Origin: Rhodospirillaceae bacterium SYSU D60007
Lineage (GTDB): Bacteria; Pseudomonadota; Alphaproteobacteria; Reyranellales; Reyranellaceae
Length of the DNA stretch: 64,000 bases
Assembly: GCA_003574685.1 (NCBI GenBank)
Contig: QOCQ01000007.1
Location: 1 to 64,000, forward strand
Reading direction: 5' to 3'
Positions within the stretch are counted from its first letter, which is position 1. The number at the start of each line of letters is the position of its first letter. The position numbers and the translations under genes are program-made. Shown here piece by piece: positions 27,610 through 36,396 of this stretch. The notes under the pieces are model-generated. The model worked only from the letters and a program-made list of their open reading frames with translations, was not told where the DNA came from and did not search any database.

Positions 27610-28886
27610 AGATCCTCCGCCAGCCGGATCCCGCTGAACATCCAGCGGGCATCGGGTGGAAAAAAGTTGCGGTAGGTGATTCGGATGTGATCAGGCGGGG
27701 TGACGGCCGCCCCGCCGCGCAACACCATCTGGTTGGCCATGAACTTGCCGTTGTATTCACCGATCGCGCCGGCCGGTTCGCGATAACGGGGATAGGCAAC
27801 ATAAGGACTTGCCGTCCATTCCCATGCATCGCCAATCATCTGCTGCAAGCCGGGCTGCGTCGGTGCCGGCAAAGGATGCAATACGCCGCTGTCGGCGACA
27901 TGGCCCTGCAGGGGCACGCCAGCAGCGGCATGCTCCCATTCGGCTTCGCCCGGCAGTCGTTTGCCGACCCATTTGGCGTAAGCCGCGGCCTCGTAGAAGC
28001 TGACATGGCAGACCGGCTCGTCCGCCGCGATCGGCCGCTGCCCCGCTAACGTGAAAACATGCCAGCGGCCGCCCTCCTCTTCCCAGTAGAGCGGCGCGGT
28101 CCAGCCGCGGGTCGTCACGGCGGCCCAGCCTTCGGATAGCCAGAACTCGGGCCGCCGGTATCCGTCATCGGCGATGAATTCCAGGTACTCGCCGCAGGTG
28201 ACCAGTCGCGAGGCGAGCGCAAACGGCTCCAGCCACACACGGTGCCGCGGCCCTTCATTGTCGAACGCGAAGCCGCGGCCGTCATGACCGATCTCGACCA
28301 GGCCTCCGTCGAAGCAAATCCACTCAGGCGGCGGCACCCTGCCTGCGTTTCGAGACACGGCAGTCTGGTAAGCCGGTCTCAGCGGATTCACCGACAGCAC
28401 GTGCTTGATATCCATCAGGATCAATTCCTGATGCTGCTGCTCATGGTTGATGCCCAGCTCCAGCAGATCGTGTAACGCAGGCGCCGGCGCGGCCGAACGC
28501 GCAAGCAACTCGCCCATCGCGCAATCGACATGCCGGCGGTAAGCCACGATCTCGTCGACCCCGGGACGCGAGAGAAGTCCGCGTTGCGGGCGCGGATGAC
28601 GCGGGCCTGCGGCCTCGTAGTAGGAATTGAAAAGATAGCCGTAGTGCGAATCGAATGGCCGGTAAGCCGGATCGAAACGGGTGAGAATGAACGTCTCGAA
28701 GAACCAGGTCGTGTGCGCGAGATGCCATTTGGTAGGACTGACGTCAGGCATCGATTGCACAGTCTGGTCCTCGGGCGAGAGGGGCGCCGCAAGCCGCTCG
28801 CTGAACCGGCGGACGGCCGCGTATCGTGCCGCGCGCGCGGTACAAACCTCCTCTCGGCCGGAATGCTCGATGACGTCAGCCGGCAC
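27606..28886 (-). CDS. egtB: Ergothioneine biosynthesis sulfoxide synthase EgtB
   Basis: A 426-residue non-haem iron enzyme that joins hercynine to a thiol donor. The N-terminal DinB-like domain carries the iron triad: His58 in WHLAHTTWFFE, and His148 and His152 in GINHEQQHQEL. The C-terminal FGE-sulfatase-like domain has EFIADDGYRRPEFWLSEGW, VCHVSFYEAAAYAKWVGKRLP and GDAWEWTASPY. The start is GTG 28886, 6-7 bases after CAGGAG; the longer frame upstream has no support. egtC and egtE are not nearby. The 281 bases up to the DUF3309 gene show no clear promoter boxes. Confidence 0.93.
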   Translation of the reverse strand: MPADVIEHSGREEVCTARAARYAAVRRFSERLAAPLSPEDQTVQSMPDVSPTKWHLAHTTWFFETFILTRFDPAYRPFDSHYGYLFNSYYEAAGPRHPRPQRGLLSRPGVDEIVAYRRHVDCAMGELLARSAAPAPALHDLLELGINHEQQHQELILMDIKHVLSVNPLRPAYQTAVSRNAGRVPPPEWICFDGGLVEIGHDGRGFAFDNEGPRHRVWLEPFALASRLVTCGEYLEFIADDGYRRPEFWLSEGWAAVTTRGWTAPLYWEEEGGRWHVFTLAGQRPIAADEPVCHVSFYEAAAYAKWVGKRLPGEAEWEHAAAGVPLQGHVADSGVLHPLPAPTQPGLQQMIGDAWEWTASPYVAYPRYREPAGAIGEYNGKFMANQMVLRGGAAVTPPDHIRITYRNFFPPDARWMFSGIRLAEDL

Positions 28887-29167
28887 TGCATGCTCCTGGG
28901 TGGGTGATCCGCTCGCTCGCAGGCAAACGAGGCGTGCTCCGGACGGTTCCGGTTCAGATGGCTTCCTACGCCGCGAATGAGGTCGGGTTTCGGGCACTGA
29001 ATCAACCCTGTTTCGGCACCACAGCGCAGTTGTGATTGCCTGCCCTGCCAAATCGGCACGGTACAGGCATATACCTGACAGCGTGTGGCATGAAACCTTG
29101 AACTCTTCTTGAGCGTTACTTTTGCCGGGGAACCGCTGCGGCCGGCATGCCGCATCAGGATGTACAA

Positions 29168-29326
29168 ATGTCCCTGTCGCTGATCCTGCTCATCATCCTG
29201 ATCATTCTTCTGATCGGGGCGGTGCCGGCATGGCCCTACAGCCGCGGTTGGGGCTACTACCCCTCCGGATTTTTTGGCCTGGTTCTGCTCGTGGTTCTCA
29301 TCCTCCTTCTGATGGGCCGGATCTGA
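29168..29326 (+). CDS. DUF3309 family small membrane protein
   Basis: A 52-residue peptide made of two hydrophobic helices (residues 3-19 and 35-50) around the conserved loop PAWPYSRGWGYYPSG, ending LLLMGRI. This loop and the two-helix plan are those of DUF3309 (PF11752), a small family found mainly in alpha- and betaproteobacteria and often linked to stress. The function is unknown. The frame is complete from ATG to TGA and too short for usual gene cut-offs. No strong ribosome binding site is visible; an in-frame ATG at 29147 is an alternative start. Confidence 0.85.
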   Translation: MSLSLILLIILIILLIGAVPAWPYSRGWGYYPSGFFGLVLLVVLILLLMGRI

Positions 29327-29429
29327 GGCCGCTTCTTTCCAACGGCCTGTCGTGCCAGACTGCCGGTCGTCATGAACCGGCAGGCGTTGGCCTGCGGCGT
29401 CATGTCGTCGTCCGGGATTGCTTCCCGCC

Positions 29430-30332
29430 ATGCCCATCTGCGAAGCCGACCCCTGGCGGCTGCAATATTTTCAATCTGTCCCCTGCCCGGATGATGTGCT
29501 GATTCCCACGGAGGACAGCGACGCCTGGCAGTGGCACCCCGCTCATCGCTGGGTCTATGACAAGCTCGCCGTCGCCCACAGCCAGAGCCTCGAAGCGGCA
29601 CCGCATGGTGTGATGCCGCGCACGTTCCCGGTGTTCTCCAAGCCGATCTGCAATCTCAAGGGTATGGGCATTGGCAGCCGCATCCTGCGGTCGGCCGAAG
29701 AGTGCAGCATCGCCTATACGCCGGGGCATTTCTGGATGACCCTGCTGGAGGGCGTTCACGTCAGCTCGGACGCGGCGCTGGTCGATGGCAGCGTACACTG
29801 GTGGCGCCATACGACGGGGATGCCCGCAGGCGACGGCACCTTCGATCACTGGATCGTGCAGGCACAGCCCGATGAGGCCATCGAATCGTGGTGCGGCACG
29901 TGGGCGGCAAAGCACCTGCGTGGCTATACCGGCATGGCCAATTTCGAAACCATCGGCGGGCGCATCATCGAGGTGCATCTGCGCTTTGCCGACCAGTGGC
30001 CCGACCTTTACGGACCGGGCTGGGTGGAAGCCGTCGTGCGCCTCTACCAGACCGGACTCTGGACATTCGCCGACACCGACCGGCGCGAGGGATTTAGCGT
30101 CGTGCTGTTCGGGCCGCACGGCCGCCGCTACCGCCATCCGCCCGCAACCTTCATTGACGATCTGCTGGCGATGGACGGCACATCAAGCGTGCAGACCACC
30201 TTCCACGAAACCCTGCCGCCCAACCTGCACGCCATGCCGCCCGGCGGTTTCCGGCTGGCGATTGTGAACTGCCACGACCTTGGCGCCGGGCTGGCCGCCC
30301 GTGACCGGCTGCGCCGGTTTCACGGCGTGTAG
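29430..30332 (+). CDS. Conserved hypothetical protein, soluble, unknown function
   Basis: A 300-residue soluble protein with no signal peptide or membrane segment. It begins MPICEADPWRLQYFQSVPCP and contains WHPAHRWVYDKLA, FPVFSKPICNLKGMGIGSR and HFWMTLLEGVHVSSDAALVDG, which look like conserved blocks of a soluble enzyme. An ATP-grasp-like arrangement crossed my mind, but I cannot support it. I recall similar proteins as unannotated in rhizobia and relatives. The start ATG 29430 is chosen over a TTG at 29418. It follows the DUF3309 gene by 103 bases and overlaps mipZ tail-to-tail by 13 bases. Confidence 0.75.
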   Translation: MPICEADPWRLQYFQSVPCPDDVLIPTEDSDAWQWHPAHRWVYDKLAVAHSQSLEAAPHGVMPRTFPVFSKPICNLKGMGIGSRILRSAEECSIAYTPGHFWMTLLEGVHVSSDAALVDGSVHWWRHTTGMPAGDGTFDHWIVQAQPDEAIESWCGTWAAKHLRGYTGMANFETIGGRIIEVHLRFADQWPDLYGPGWVEAVVRLYQTGLWTFADTDRREGFSVVLFGPHGRRYRHPPATFIDDLLAMDGTSSVQTTFHETLPPNLHAMPPGGFRLAIVNCHDLGAGLAARDRLRRFHGV

Positions 30333-31258
30333 ACAGTCTCCTGGGCTTCGGCCTGCTGTTCCGGCGCAAGGCGCGATGGCAGGTTCAGCGCCGACAATAG
30401 GTCACGCACCTCCTGGCGCGCCGCGACGTGCGACATGGTCATCGCGATGCCGGTCTTCTCCTCACGCAGGTCGAGCAAGGTCAGGCCTTTGAGGAACAGC
30501 TCGCGGTAGATCACGCGCTCGCTCAGGCCCGCCGCCAGGCGGTAACCAATGCGCCGGGCGAGCGATTCCAGCACCGCACCCATGTCGCGCTTGTTGCGCG
30601 CAGCGAGCGCCGAAAGCCGGTTGCGCATCACCAGCCAGTCGACCGGCTTGCCGCCGCTCATCGCGCGAAGTTGCCGCTGCTTCCAGACAGTCTCGGCGTA
30701 GATGCTCGGCCGCACCACTTTCAGCGTTTCGGGATCGACGCGCGCCAGCAGGTCGAGATCGACGAAGCTGTCGTTGAGCGGTGTGACCAGCGTATCCGCA
30801 TAGGTGTGCGCGTGGCGCGACAGGAACGTATCGCTGCCTGGCGTATCGGCAATGATGTAATCGCAAACCGGCAACAGATCGGCGAACGCGGCGTCGAGCC
30901 GTGCCTTCTCGTCTGCTTCCGCCTCGGGCCGGGTTGTCATGGTGCTGGGCGGGATCGGCCGGTGTTCCGGCAGCGGCGTGCCCAGACCCTTGGCCGCGGC
31001 CCAGGCACGCCGGTTTTCGATGTATCGCGTGAACGTGCCCTGGCGCGCATCCACATCGATGGTGCCCACGCGGGCCCCGTCGCGCAGCAACGCCACGGCA
31101 ATGTGCATCGCCGCCGTTGACTTGCCGGATCCGCCCTTCTCATTGCCGAAGACAATCACGTGGGCACGGGCTGAATCAGCGCGGCCCTGTGACTGCACGA
31201 CGCTGGGATTCGCAGCCGGACGGAACGCAGCAAGAAAGGGCGCGCGGGATGCACTCAT
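30320..31258 (-). CDS. mipZ: Division-plane positioning ATPase MipZ (ParA/MinD superfamily)
   Basis: A 312-residue P-loop ATPase. VIVFGNEKGGSGKSTAAMHIA carries the deviant Walker A, followed by VGTIDVDARQGTFTRYIENRRAW, ADTPGSDTFLSRHAH and WLVMRNRLS, all MipZ features. MipZ binds ParB at the chromosome origin, forms a bipolar gradient and inhibits FtsZ polymerisation, placing the septum at midcell; the family marks the alphaproteobacteria. The first 30 residues are an extra N-terminal extension. The leader has a 6-bp hairpin GACCGG/CCGGTC at 31275-31293. Repeat A copy 2 lies upstream. Confidence 0.92.
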   Translation of the reverse strand: MSASRAPFLAAFRPAANPSVVQSQGRADSARAHVIVFGNEKGGSGKSTAAMHIAVALLRDGARVGTIDVDARQGTFTRYIENRRAWAAAKGLGTPLPEHRPIPPSTMTTRPEAEADEKARLDAAFADLLPVCDYIIADTPGSDTFLSRHAHTYADTLVTPLNDSFVDLDLLARVDPETLKVVRPSIYAETVWKQRQLRAMSGGKPVDWLVMRNRLSALAARNKRDMGAVLESLARRIGYRLAAGLSERVIYRELFLKGLTLLDLREEKTGIAMTMSHVAARQEVRDLLSALNLPSRLAPEQQAEAQETVYTP

Positions 31259-31396
31259 GGAGGGGGCCCTCAGCGACCGGTCTTCTGCCGGTCTCGGGCC
31301 AAATTGTTACACAGAATCCTGTACGGCGGCGAGCACGGGATGGGGACAACTCGGGCCAGGATTGACCGAGATTACTTCCAGGGACAGCCAACCCGA

Positions 31397-31545
31397 ATTT
31401 CTCAAACCCTCCCCTGCTGGGGGCGCGCCACTCCAGTGGCGCCGGCGGCGTGCCAACGCCGCCTCATGCAAGCTTGCGCACACGCCGTTGGTCGCCCTCC
31501 GCTTCGCTGCGGGGCGATGCGCCACTGGAGTGGCGCGCTCCCGGT
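31397..31545. repeat. Palindromic repeat family A, copy 2
   Basis: The core is 31419-31542. The terminal inverted repeats are those of copy 1 with one A-to-G change in the left arm (GGGGGCGCGCC). The interior also aligns with copy 1 in the same orientation, including CTTGCGCACAC and CGCTTCGCTGCGGG. The left flank ATTTCTCAAAC (from 31397) matches the other copies. The right flank is lost where the molybdopterin oxidoreductase gene ends (31555). The rest of the 296-base gap shows only the mipZ leader. Confidence 0.9.
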
Positions 31546-31554
31546 ACGGAGGGA

Positions 31555-33645
31555 CTAGTCGGGCCGGCGAACCCACACCGCCGTGTCGTGGAAGACGGCG
31601 CCGCCATTGGGCCAGCCGGGATCGGCGCTGGTGATGGCGTTGATGCCGATCTTCCGCTCGAAATGCTTGTTGGGCCAGATGCCTTCCACGACCAGCACGC
31701 CCGGCTGCTGTCCCGACTGCGGCAGGACATGCACAACGACGCTGCCGCGCTCGTTACCCACCATCACGCGATCGCCTTCCCCGACGCCAAGCTTGCGACA
31801 GTCCTCGGGATTCATCAGCACCGTTGGCCGTTTCTCGCGTGCCAGCGAGCCGGGGGTCTCCGTGAACGTCGAGTTCAGGAATGTCCGCGCCGGCGCGGCG
31901 ACCAGCCGGTACGGCTTCTCCGGCGTGGCATTGTCGATCACGTCGAAATGGTCGGGCAGCGCCGGCATGTCCTGCCACCGCCCGCCGAAGCGCGCCCAGT
32001 CACCCCGGAAGTGGAATTTCCGGTCGCTGGTGGGAAATCCGTCGAGGAAGTGTGCCGTCTCGAAGGGCAGCGCGAAATCCTGGCCACCGCGCGCATGGTT
32101 GGTTTCCGCATCCCACATGCCGGACAGGCGCAGTGTCTCGTCCATGATCTCCCAGACCGACATCTCGAAGCCGCGATGCTTCGCGCCCAGCCGCTTCGCG
32201 AGCTCGCAGATCACGTAGTGGTTCTCGCGACTCTCCGCATAGGGCTCGATCACCTTCTTCGTCACCTGGAAGTAGGTATGGCCGCTGGCGGTATAGAAAT
32301 CGTCGTGCTCCAGGAAGGTGGTCGCCGGCAGGACGATATCCGCGAACGCCGCCGTCTCCGTCAGGAACTGCTCGTGCACGCAGAGGAACAGGTCCTCGCG
32401 GGCCAGCCCCCTGTGCACCAGATGCAGCTCCGGACAGACCATCGCCGGGTTGGTGTTCTGCACCAGCATTGCCGTCACCGGCGGCCCGCCGTTCAGGGCC
32501 TGCGGATCGTTGGTCAGGATCGGTCCGAGCCGGGACTGGTCGAGATCGCGGATCGAGGTGTCCACGCAGTCCAGCCCCTCGATCAGCGTCCGGTTCAGGG
32601 GATACATGCCGGTGTGGCCGTAGAGCGCGCCGCCGCCGGGATATTTCCATGCCCCCGTGATCGCCGGCAGGCAGGTCACGGCATGCATGTTGGCCGAACC
32701 GTTGCGCGAACGGCTGAAACCGTGATGGCAACGGATGAAGGCTTTCTTGCTGCGGCCATAGAGGCGCGCAAAGGCGGTGATCTCCTCGACCCCAAGCCCT
32801 GTGATCGCCGAAGCCCAGGCCGGCGTCTTCGACTTGACGTGCTCGGCAAGCTCCTCGGGGCAGTCCGTATATTGCCGCAGATAATCCCAGTCGGCGTAGC
32901 CTTCGGCGAACAGCACGTTCATAAGCGCACAGGCCAAGGCACCATCCGTCCCCGGGCGTACCGCCAGGTGGATATCCGCCTTCTCCGCCGTGCCGGTGCG
33001 ATAGGGATCGACCACCACCAGCGTCGCGCCGCGCTTCTTCGCGGCCATGGCGTGATGCATCACGTTGACCTGGGTATTCACGGGATTGCCGCCCCAGATC
33101 ACGACCAGGTCCGAATGCTCGTCGACTTCGCGCATGTCGGCGCCGCGCTTGGCGCCCACCCCGGCCAGCCAGCCGTTATCCGCCAATGTCACACAGATGG
33201 TCGAGAACCAGCGCGAATACTTCATGACGTGGCGCAAGCGCTGGATGCCGTCGCGCTGCACCAGGCCCATGGTCCCGGCGTAGAAATAGGGCCACACGGT
33301 TTCCGTGCCGAGCTTCGCCGCCCGCTCCGTGAACTCGTGCGCCACGATATTGAGCGCCTCGTCCCAGGCGATGCGCCTGAACTGGCCCGAGCCCTTGGGC
33401 CCCATCCGCTTCATCGGGAACTGCAGCCGGTCCGGGTGATGCACCCGTTCGCTGTAGCGCGCGACCTTTTCGCAGATCACACCCGCCGTGTAGGTATTGC
33501 GCTTGGAGCCGCGGACACGGCCGATGGTGTGCGCGTCCAGCCGCTCGACATCCAGCGCACAGGTGCTGGTGCAGTCGTGCGGACAAACGGACGCAACGAT
33601 CTCGGTATTGGTCCTGGCGCGCGCGGCGCCGCCATCAGGGGCCAT
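31555..33645 (-). CDS. Molybdopterin-dependent oxidoreductase (DMSO reductase family)
   Basis: A 696-residue cytoplasmic enzyme of the bis-MGD molybdopterin family. The N-terminal [4Fe-4S] site is Cys21, Cys25, Cys29 and Cys58 in CPHDCTSTC and VICEK. Domain elements include WDEALNIVAHEF, VVIWGGNPVNTQVN, VVVDPYRTGTAEKAD and LPATTFLEHDDFYTASGH. The C-terminal MGD-binding barrel has LMNPEDCRKLGVGEGDRVMV. No Tat signal is visible. The substrate is unknown; the closest-looking groups are formate-dehydrogenase-like or thiosulfate-type enzymes without an identified partner. It is divergent from an acyl-CoA synthetase gene. Confidence 0.88.
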   Translation of the reverse strand: MAPDGGAARARTNTEIVASVCPHDCTSTCALDVERLDAHTIGRVRGSKRNTYTAGVICEKVARYSERVHHPDRLQFPMKRMGPKGSGQFRRIAWDEALNIVAHEFTERAAKLGTETVWPYFYAGTMGLVQRDGIQRLRHVMKYSRWFSTICVTLADNGWLAGVGAKRGADMREVDEHSDLVVIWGGNPVNTQVNVMHHAMAAKKRGATLVVVDPYRTGTAEKADIHLAVRPGTDGALACALMNVLFAEGYADWDYLRQYTDCPEELAEHVKSKTPAWASAITGLGVEEITAFARLYGRSKKAFIRCHHGFSRSRNGSANMHAVTCLPAITGAWKYPGGGALYGHTGMYPLNRTLIEGLDCVDTSIRDLDQSRLGPILTNDPQALNGGPPVTAMLVQNTNPAMVCPELHLVHRGLAREDLFLCVHEQFLTETAAFADIVLPATTFLEHDDFYTASGHTYFQVTKKVIEPYAESRENHYVICELAKRLGAKHRGFEMSVWEIMDETLRLSGMWDAETNHARGGQDFALPFETAHFLDGFPTSDRKFHFRGDWARFGGRWQDMPALPDHFDVIDNATPEKPYRLVAAPARTFLNSTFTETPGSLAREKRPTVLMNPEDCRKLGVGEGDRVMVGNERGSVVVHVLPQSGQQPGVLVVEGIWPNKHFERKIGINAITSADPGWPNGGAVFHDTAVWVRRPD

Positions 33646-33735
33646 GGTCGGCGATTGCTCCTCTCGTGCGACCCGCAGGATAGCGGCATGCTCCGCGCGG
33701 CGAAAGTGGCCGCAAGCCGCCATACCCCGGGCATA

Positions 33736-33765
33736 TTGTCCTGATTGCATTGGCGCCGATAAAAT
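33736..33765 (+). promoter_or_regulatory. Candidate promoter of the acyl-CoA synthetase gene
   Basis: TTGTCC (33736-33741) and TAAAAT (33760-33765) are separated by 18 bases, 40 bases before the ATG at 33806. The -10 matches five of six consensus bases, the -35 four of six. This is motif evidence only, in the divergent gap shared with the molybdopterin oxidoreductase gene. Confidence 0.4.
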
Positions 33766-33805
33766 CCGCCGGGACGGCAAAGACAAAGACAATGAGGTCG
33801 GCGCG

Positions 33806-35446
33806 ATGATTCCGATGGGCGTATCGTACGAGGAAGCACAGCGCCGGTTCGCGTGGCGCATTCCGGAGCGCTACAACATGCGCCGGATGCTGTGCGAGCG
33901 GCACCCGCCGCAAGCGCTGGCGCTGATTGTCGAGAACGCCGACGGCTCGGTGCGGGCCTGGACCTACGGCGATGTCGTCCGCGACAGCGCGCGGCTCGGC
34001 AACGCGCTGGTCGGGCTTGGCATCGTGCGCGGCGATCGCGTTGGCGTGTTCCTGTCGCAGAGTGCCGAGCTGCCGGTGGCGCACGTGGCGACCTATGGCA
34101 TGGGCGCCGTGACGCTGCCGCTGTTCACATTGTTCGGGGAGGAAGCGCTCGAATACCGGCTGGCCAACGCGGGCGCCCGCGTGCTGATTACGGACATGTC
34201 GCAGCTCCCGAAGGTAGAGGCCGTGCGTGCGCGTCTGCCGGAGCTGCGGCATGTGATCGTGATCGGTGCCGGCCGCCACGGCCGTGACTTTCTGGACTAC
34301 GACACCCTGCTCGCCACTGCATCAGATTCCTTCACGACGGTCGATACGCATCGCGAGGAACCGGCCCTGCTCGTCTACACCTCCGGCACCACTGGCCAGC
34401 CCAAGGGCGCGCTGCATGCGCACCGCATGCTTGAGGGCGTCATTCCGGCGGTCCAGCAATGGGCCGACTTCTGGCCGCGCGGCAACGAAGTGATGTGGAC
34501 GCCGGCAGAGTGGGCGTGGATTGCGGGACTCTACGATTCGCTGTTCCCGGCCTTGTATTTCGGCACACCTGTGCTGGCGCACCGATTCGCCAAGTTCGAT
34601 CCCGAGCGAGCATTCCATCTGCTGGCCAGGCACAAGGTCGGCGTCAGCTTCATTCCGCCCACCGCCCTGAAGATGATGCGCCAGGTGCCATCGCCGGCGA
34701 GGCGCTGGGACTACAAGGTCCGCGCTGTCGTCACCGGTGGCGAGGCCATGGGCGAGGAGCTGCTGCAGTGGGGAATGGAAACGTTCGGCTGCACCATCTC
34801 GGAGGGCTACGGCCAGACCGAGATGAACCTGATGACGCTCAATAGCCCGAACTGGTTCGAGGTACGGCCGGGCTCCTGCGGCCGGGCCTGCATCGGACGC
34901 CGGGTTGTCGTGGTTGACGCGCAGGGCCGCGTGCTCCCGCCAGGCGAGGAAGGCCAGGTCGCAGGCTGGCGGCACGATCCCATCGTGATGCTGGAATACT
35001 GGCGCAATCCCGAGGCGACGGCGAAGAAGTACGCCGGCGACTGGCTGCTGACCGGCGATGTGGGACACGTGGATGCCGACGGTTATCTCTTCTTCAAGAG
35101 CCGCGACGATGACGTGATCACCTCCGGCGGCTACCGCATCGGCCCGGGCGAGATCGAGGAATGCCTTCTCGGGCATCCCGCCGTGGCCATGGCGGGCGTG
35201 GTTGGCGTCCCTGACCCCGTGCGCACGGAGATCGTCAAGGCCTTCATCCAGCTACGACCCGAAGTCGCTCCCAGCGACGCCCTGAAGGCGGAAATCGCCG
35301 GCTATGTGAAGACGCGACTCGCGGCTCACGAGTATCCGCGCGAAGTCGAGTTCGTGAGCGAGTTCCCGCTGACCACCACCGGCAAGATCATGCGCCGCGA
35401 ACTCAAACGCCTCGACGCCGAACGCAAGGCCGCCGCGGAGAAATGA
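33806..35446 (+). CDS. Acyl-CoA synthetase (AMP-forming), short/medium-chain type
   Basis: A 546-residue ANL-family ligase that activates a carboxylic acid to its CoA ester. The P-loop is VYTSGTTGQPKGALHAH. Further motifs are EGYGQTEMNL, LTGDVGHVDADGYLFFKSRDDDVITSGGYRIGP and the C-terminal lysine in TTTGKIMRREL. The overall layout (TPAEWAWIAGLYDSLFPAL, VTGGEAMGEELLQWG) is that of acetyl/propionyl- or medium-chain-acyl-CoA synthetases. The start ATG 33806 has GAGGT 8 bases upstream. The stop (TGA 35444-35446) overlaps an ATG of the next frame, and the AbrB-like gene starts 11 bases later. Confidence 0.87.
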   Translation: MIPMGVSYEEAQRRFAWRIPERYNMRRMLCERHPPQALALIVENADGSVRAWTYGDVVRDSARLGNALVGLGIVRGDRVGVFLSQSAELPVAHVATYGMGAVTLPLFTLFGEEALEYRLANAGARVLITDMSQLPKVEAVRARLPELRHVIVIGAGRHGRDFLDYDTLLATASDSFTTVDTHREEPALLVYTSGTTGQPKGALHAHRMLEGVIPAVQQWADFWPRGNEVMWTPAEWAWIAGLYDSLFPALYFGTPVLAHRFAKFDPERAFHLLARHKVGVSFIPPTALKMMRQVPSPARRWDYKVRAVVTGGEAMGEELLQWGMETFGCTISEGYGQTEMNLMTLNSPNWFEVRPGSCGRACIGRRVVVVDAQGRVLPPGEEGQVAGWRHDPIVMLEYWRNPEATAKKYAGDWLLTGDVGHVDADGYLFFKSRDDDVITSGGYRIGPGEIEECLLGHPAVAMAGVVGVPDPVRTEIVKAFIQLRPEVAPSDALKAEIAGYVKTRLAAHEYPREVEFVSEFPLTTTGKIMRRELKRLDAERKAAAEK

Positions 35447-35457
35447 AAGGTGGCAGC

Positions 35458-35667
35458 ATGAGAATCAGGGTGTGCTCAAAAGGTCGGATCGTGTTGCCCG
35501 TCGAAATCCAGCGCCAGGATGGCATCAGGCCTGGCCAGGAATTCGATATCGAACGGCTCGGTTCCGGCGACTACCGGCTCAAACGCCGTTCGACAGCGCC
35601 GAATAAAGGCCTAGTGGACTGGCTTCTCGCGTGTCCCGAGAAGGGCTTCTTCGTTCCCATCGATTAG
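35458..35667 (+). CDS. AbrB/MazE/SpoVT-like DNA-binding protein, orphan antitoxin-like
   Basis: A 69-residue protein with the swapped-hairpin AbrB fold: MRIRVCSKGRIVLPVEIQRQ and GIRPGQEFDIERLGSGDYRL, then LVDWLLACPEKGFFVPID. The C-terminal LLACPEKxxFVPI element is typical of VapB-type antitoxins, which bind and block a PIN-domain toxin and repress their own operon. No toxin gene follows; repeat C lies directly downstream, and usual VapB tails are a few residues longer. The start ATG 35458 has AGGTGG upstream and lies 11 bases after the acyl-CoA synthetase stop, implying co-transcription. Confidence 0.75.
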   Translation: MRIRVCSKGRIVLPVEIQRQDGIRPGQEFDIERLGSGDYRLKRRSTAPNKGLVDWLLACPEKGFFVPID

Positions 35668-35695
35668 TGATGATACCCGTGCGACGGAAACATTC

Positions 35696-35782
35696 CCGTC
35701 ATCCCGAGCGCAGCGAGGACCTCCTGCGGGGGGAGCACATGCGTCGTTCGCGGGAGATCCCTCGCTGCGCTCGGGATGACGG
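35696..35782. repeat. Intergenic palindrome family C
   Basis: Two 23-base arms form a perfect inverted repeat: CCGTCATCCCGAGCGCAGCG at 35696 with the complement ending in CGGGATGACGG at 35782. A centre of about 41 bases separates them. It lies between the convergent AbrB-like and DUF1489 genes and would form a long stem in transcripts from either side. Confidence 0.85.
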
Positions 35783-35794
35783 AAGCTGTCGGAT

Positions 35795-36223
35795 CTACAG
35801 CAAGCCCAGGCGCCTGAGTTCGACACTCATTTCGCGCGGGACGTCAGTTGTGTCTCCCCGGCGGAGGTCGGGGGGCGCCAGCTCGTCTTCGAAGTAGCGC
35901 CAGCCCTGGAATGGGCGCATCGCCTTGGCTGCGGTCGGCACCACCGTGCGCCTGACCTTGATGCGGCAGTATTTCTCGCCATCGGCATCGCGCTGCTCGT
36001 CGAAGCCGACCAGTGCCTGCCGGCAGCGCACGACGCCGCGGATCACCCAATAGAGCGAGCCGCCGTCGAGCAGGTCATCGGCGCGGCGCGGCGTGTTGCG
36101 GGTGAAGACCCAGTGCGGCGACGCGGGCTTCTGCCGCCGCTCCTTGCGGCGCTGCTGCTGGAGCTTCTTGAGATGCTCGACGTCATCGACGCCGACGGCG
36201 AGCTTGATGAGATGCAGGGCCAT
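35795..36223 (-). CDS. DUF1489 family protein
   Basis: A 142-residue soluble protein beginning MALHLIKLAVGVDDVEHL. It has WVFTRNTPRRADDLLDGGSLYWVIRGVVRCRQ in the middle and CRIKVRRTVVPTAAKAMRPFQGWRYF later, ending EELAPPDL-like (DELAPPDLRRGD). These blocks define DUF1489, a family nearly confined to alphaproteobacteria and of unknown function. The ATG at 36223 is chosen at the homology start; a longer frame begins at 36277. It is divergent from the alpha-2-macroglobulin gene and converges on the AbrB-like gene. Confidence 0.87.
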   Translation of the reverse strand: MALHLIKLAVGVDDVEHLKKLQQQRRKERRQKPASPHWVFTRNTPRRADDLLDGGSLYWVIRGVVRCRQALVGFDEQRDADGEKYCRIKVRRTVVPTAAKAMRPFQGWRYFEDELAPPDLRRGDTTDVPREMSVELRRLGLL

Positions 36224-36396
36224 GGAGTCCGCACGTTTTGGGGCGCCCTCCTTAGCAAGGGAGCCGGTGCCGGTCATCCACAGCCGGGTTGTGCAGAATT
36301 TGTGCGCGTCCGCGGGAATTTCGGTGCGCGGCGAGCGATCACTTTTCTTTACGGCGCGGGCGCGGTAGGCTGTGGCGTTGCCAGTGAGGTATGGCC

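Noticed and set aside
31450-33744. A 764-codon frame antisense to the molybdopterin oxidoreductase
   Set aside because: Same cause: the sense strand has the [4Fe-4S] site and MGD motifs, the antisense product has none.
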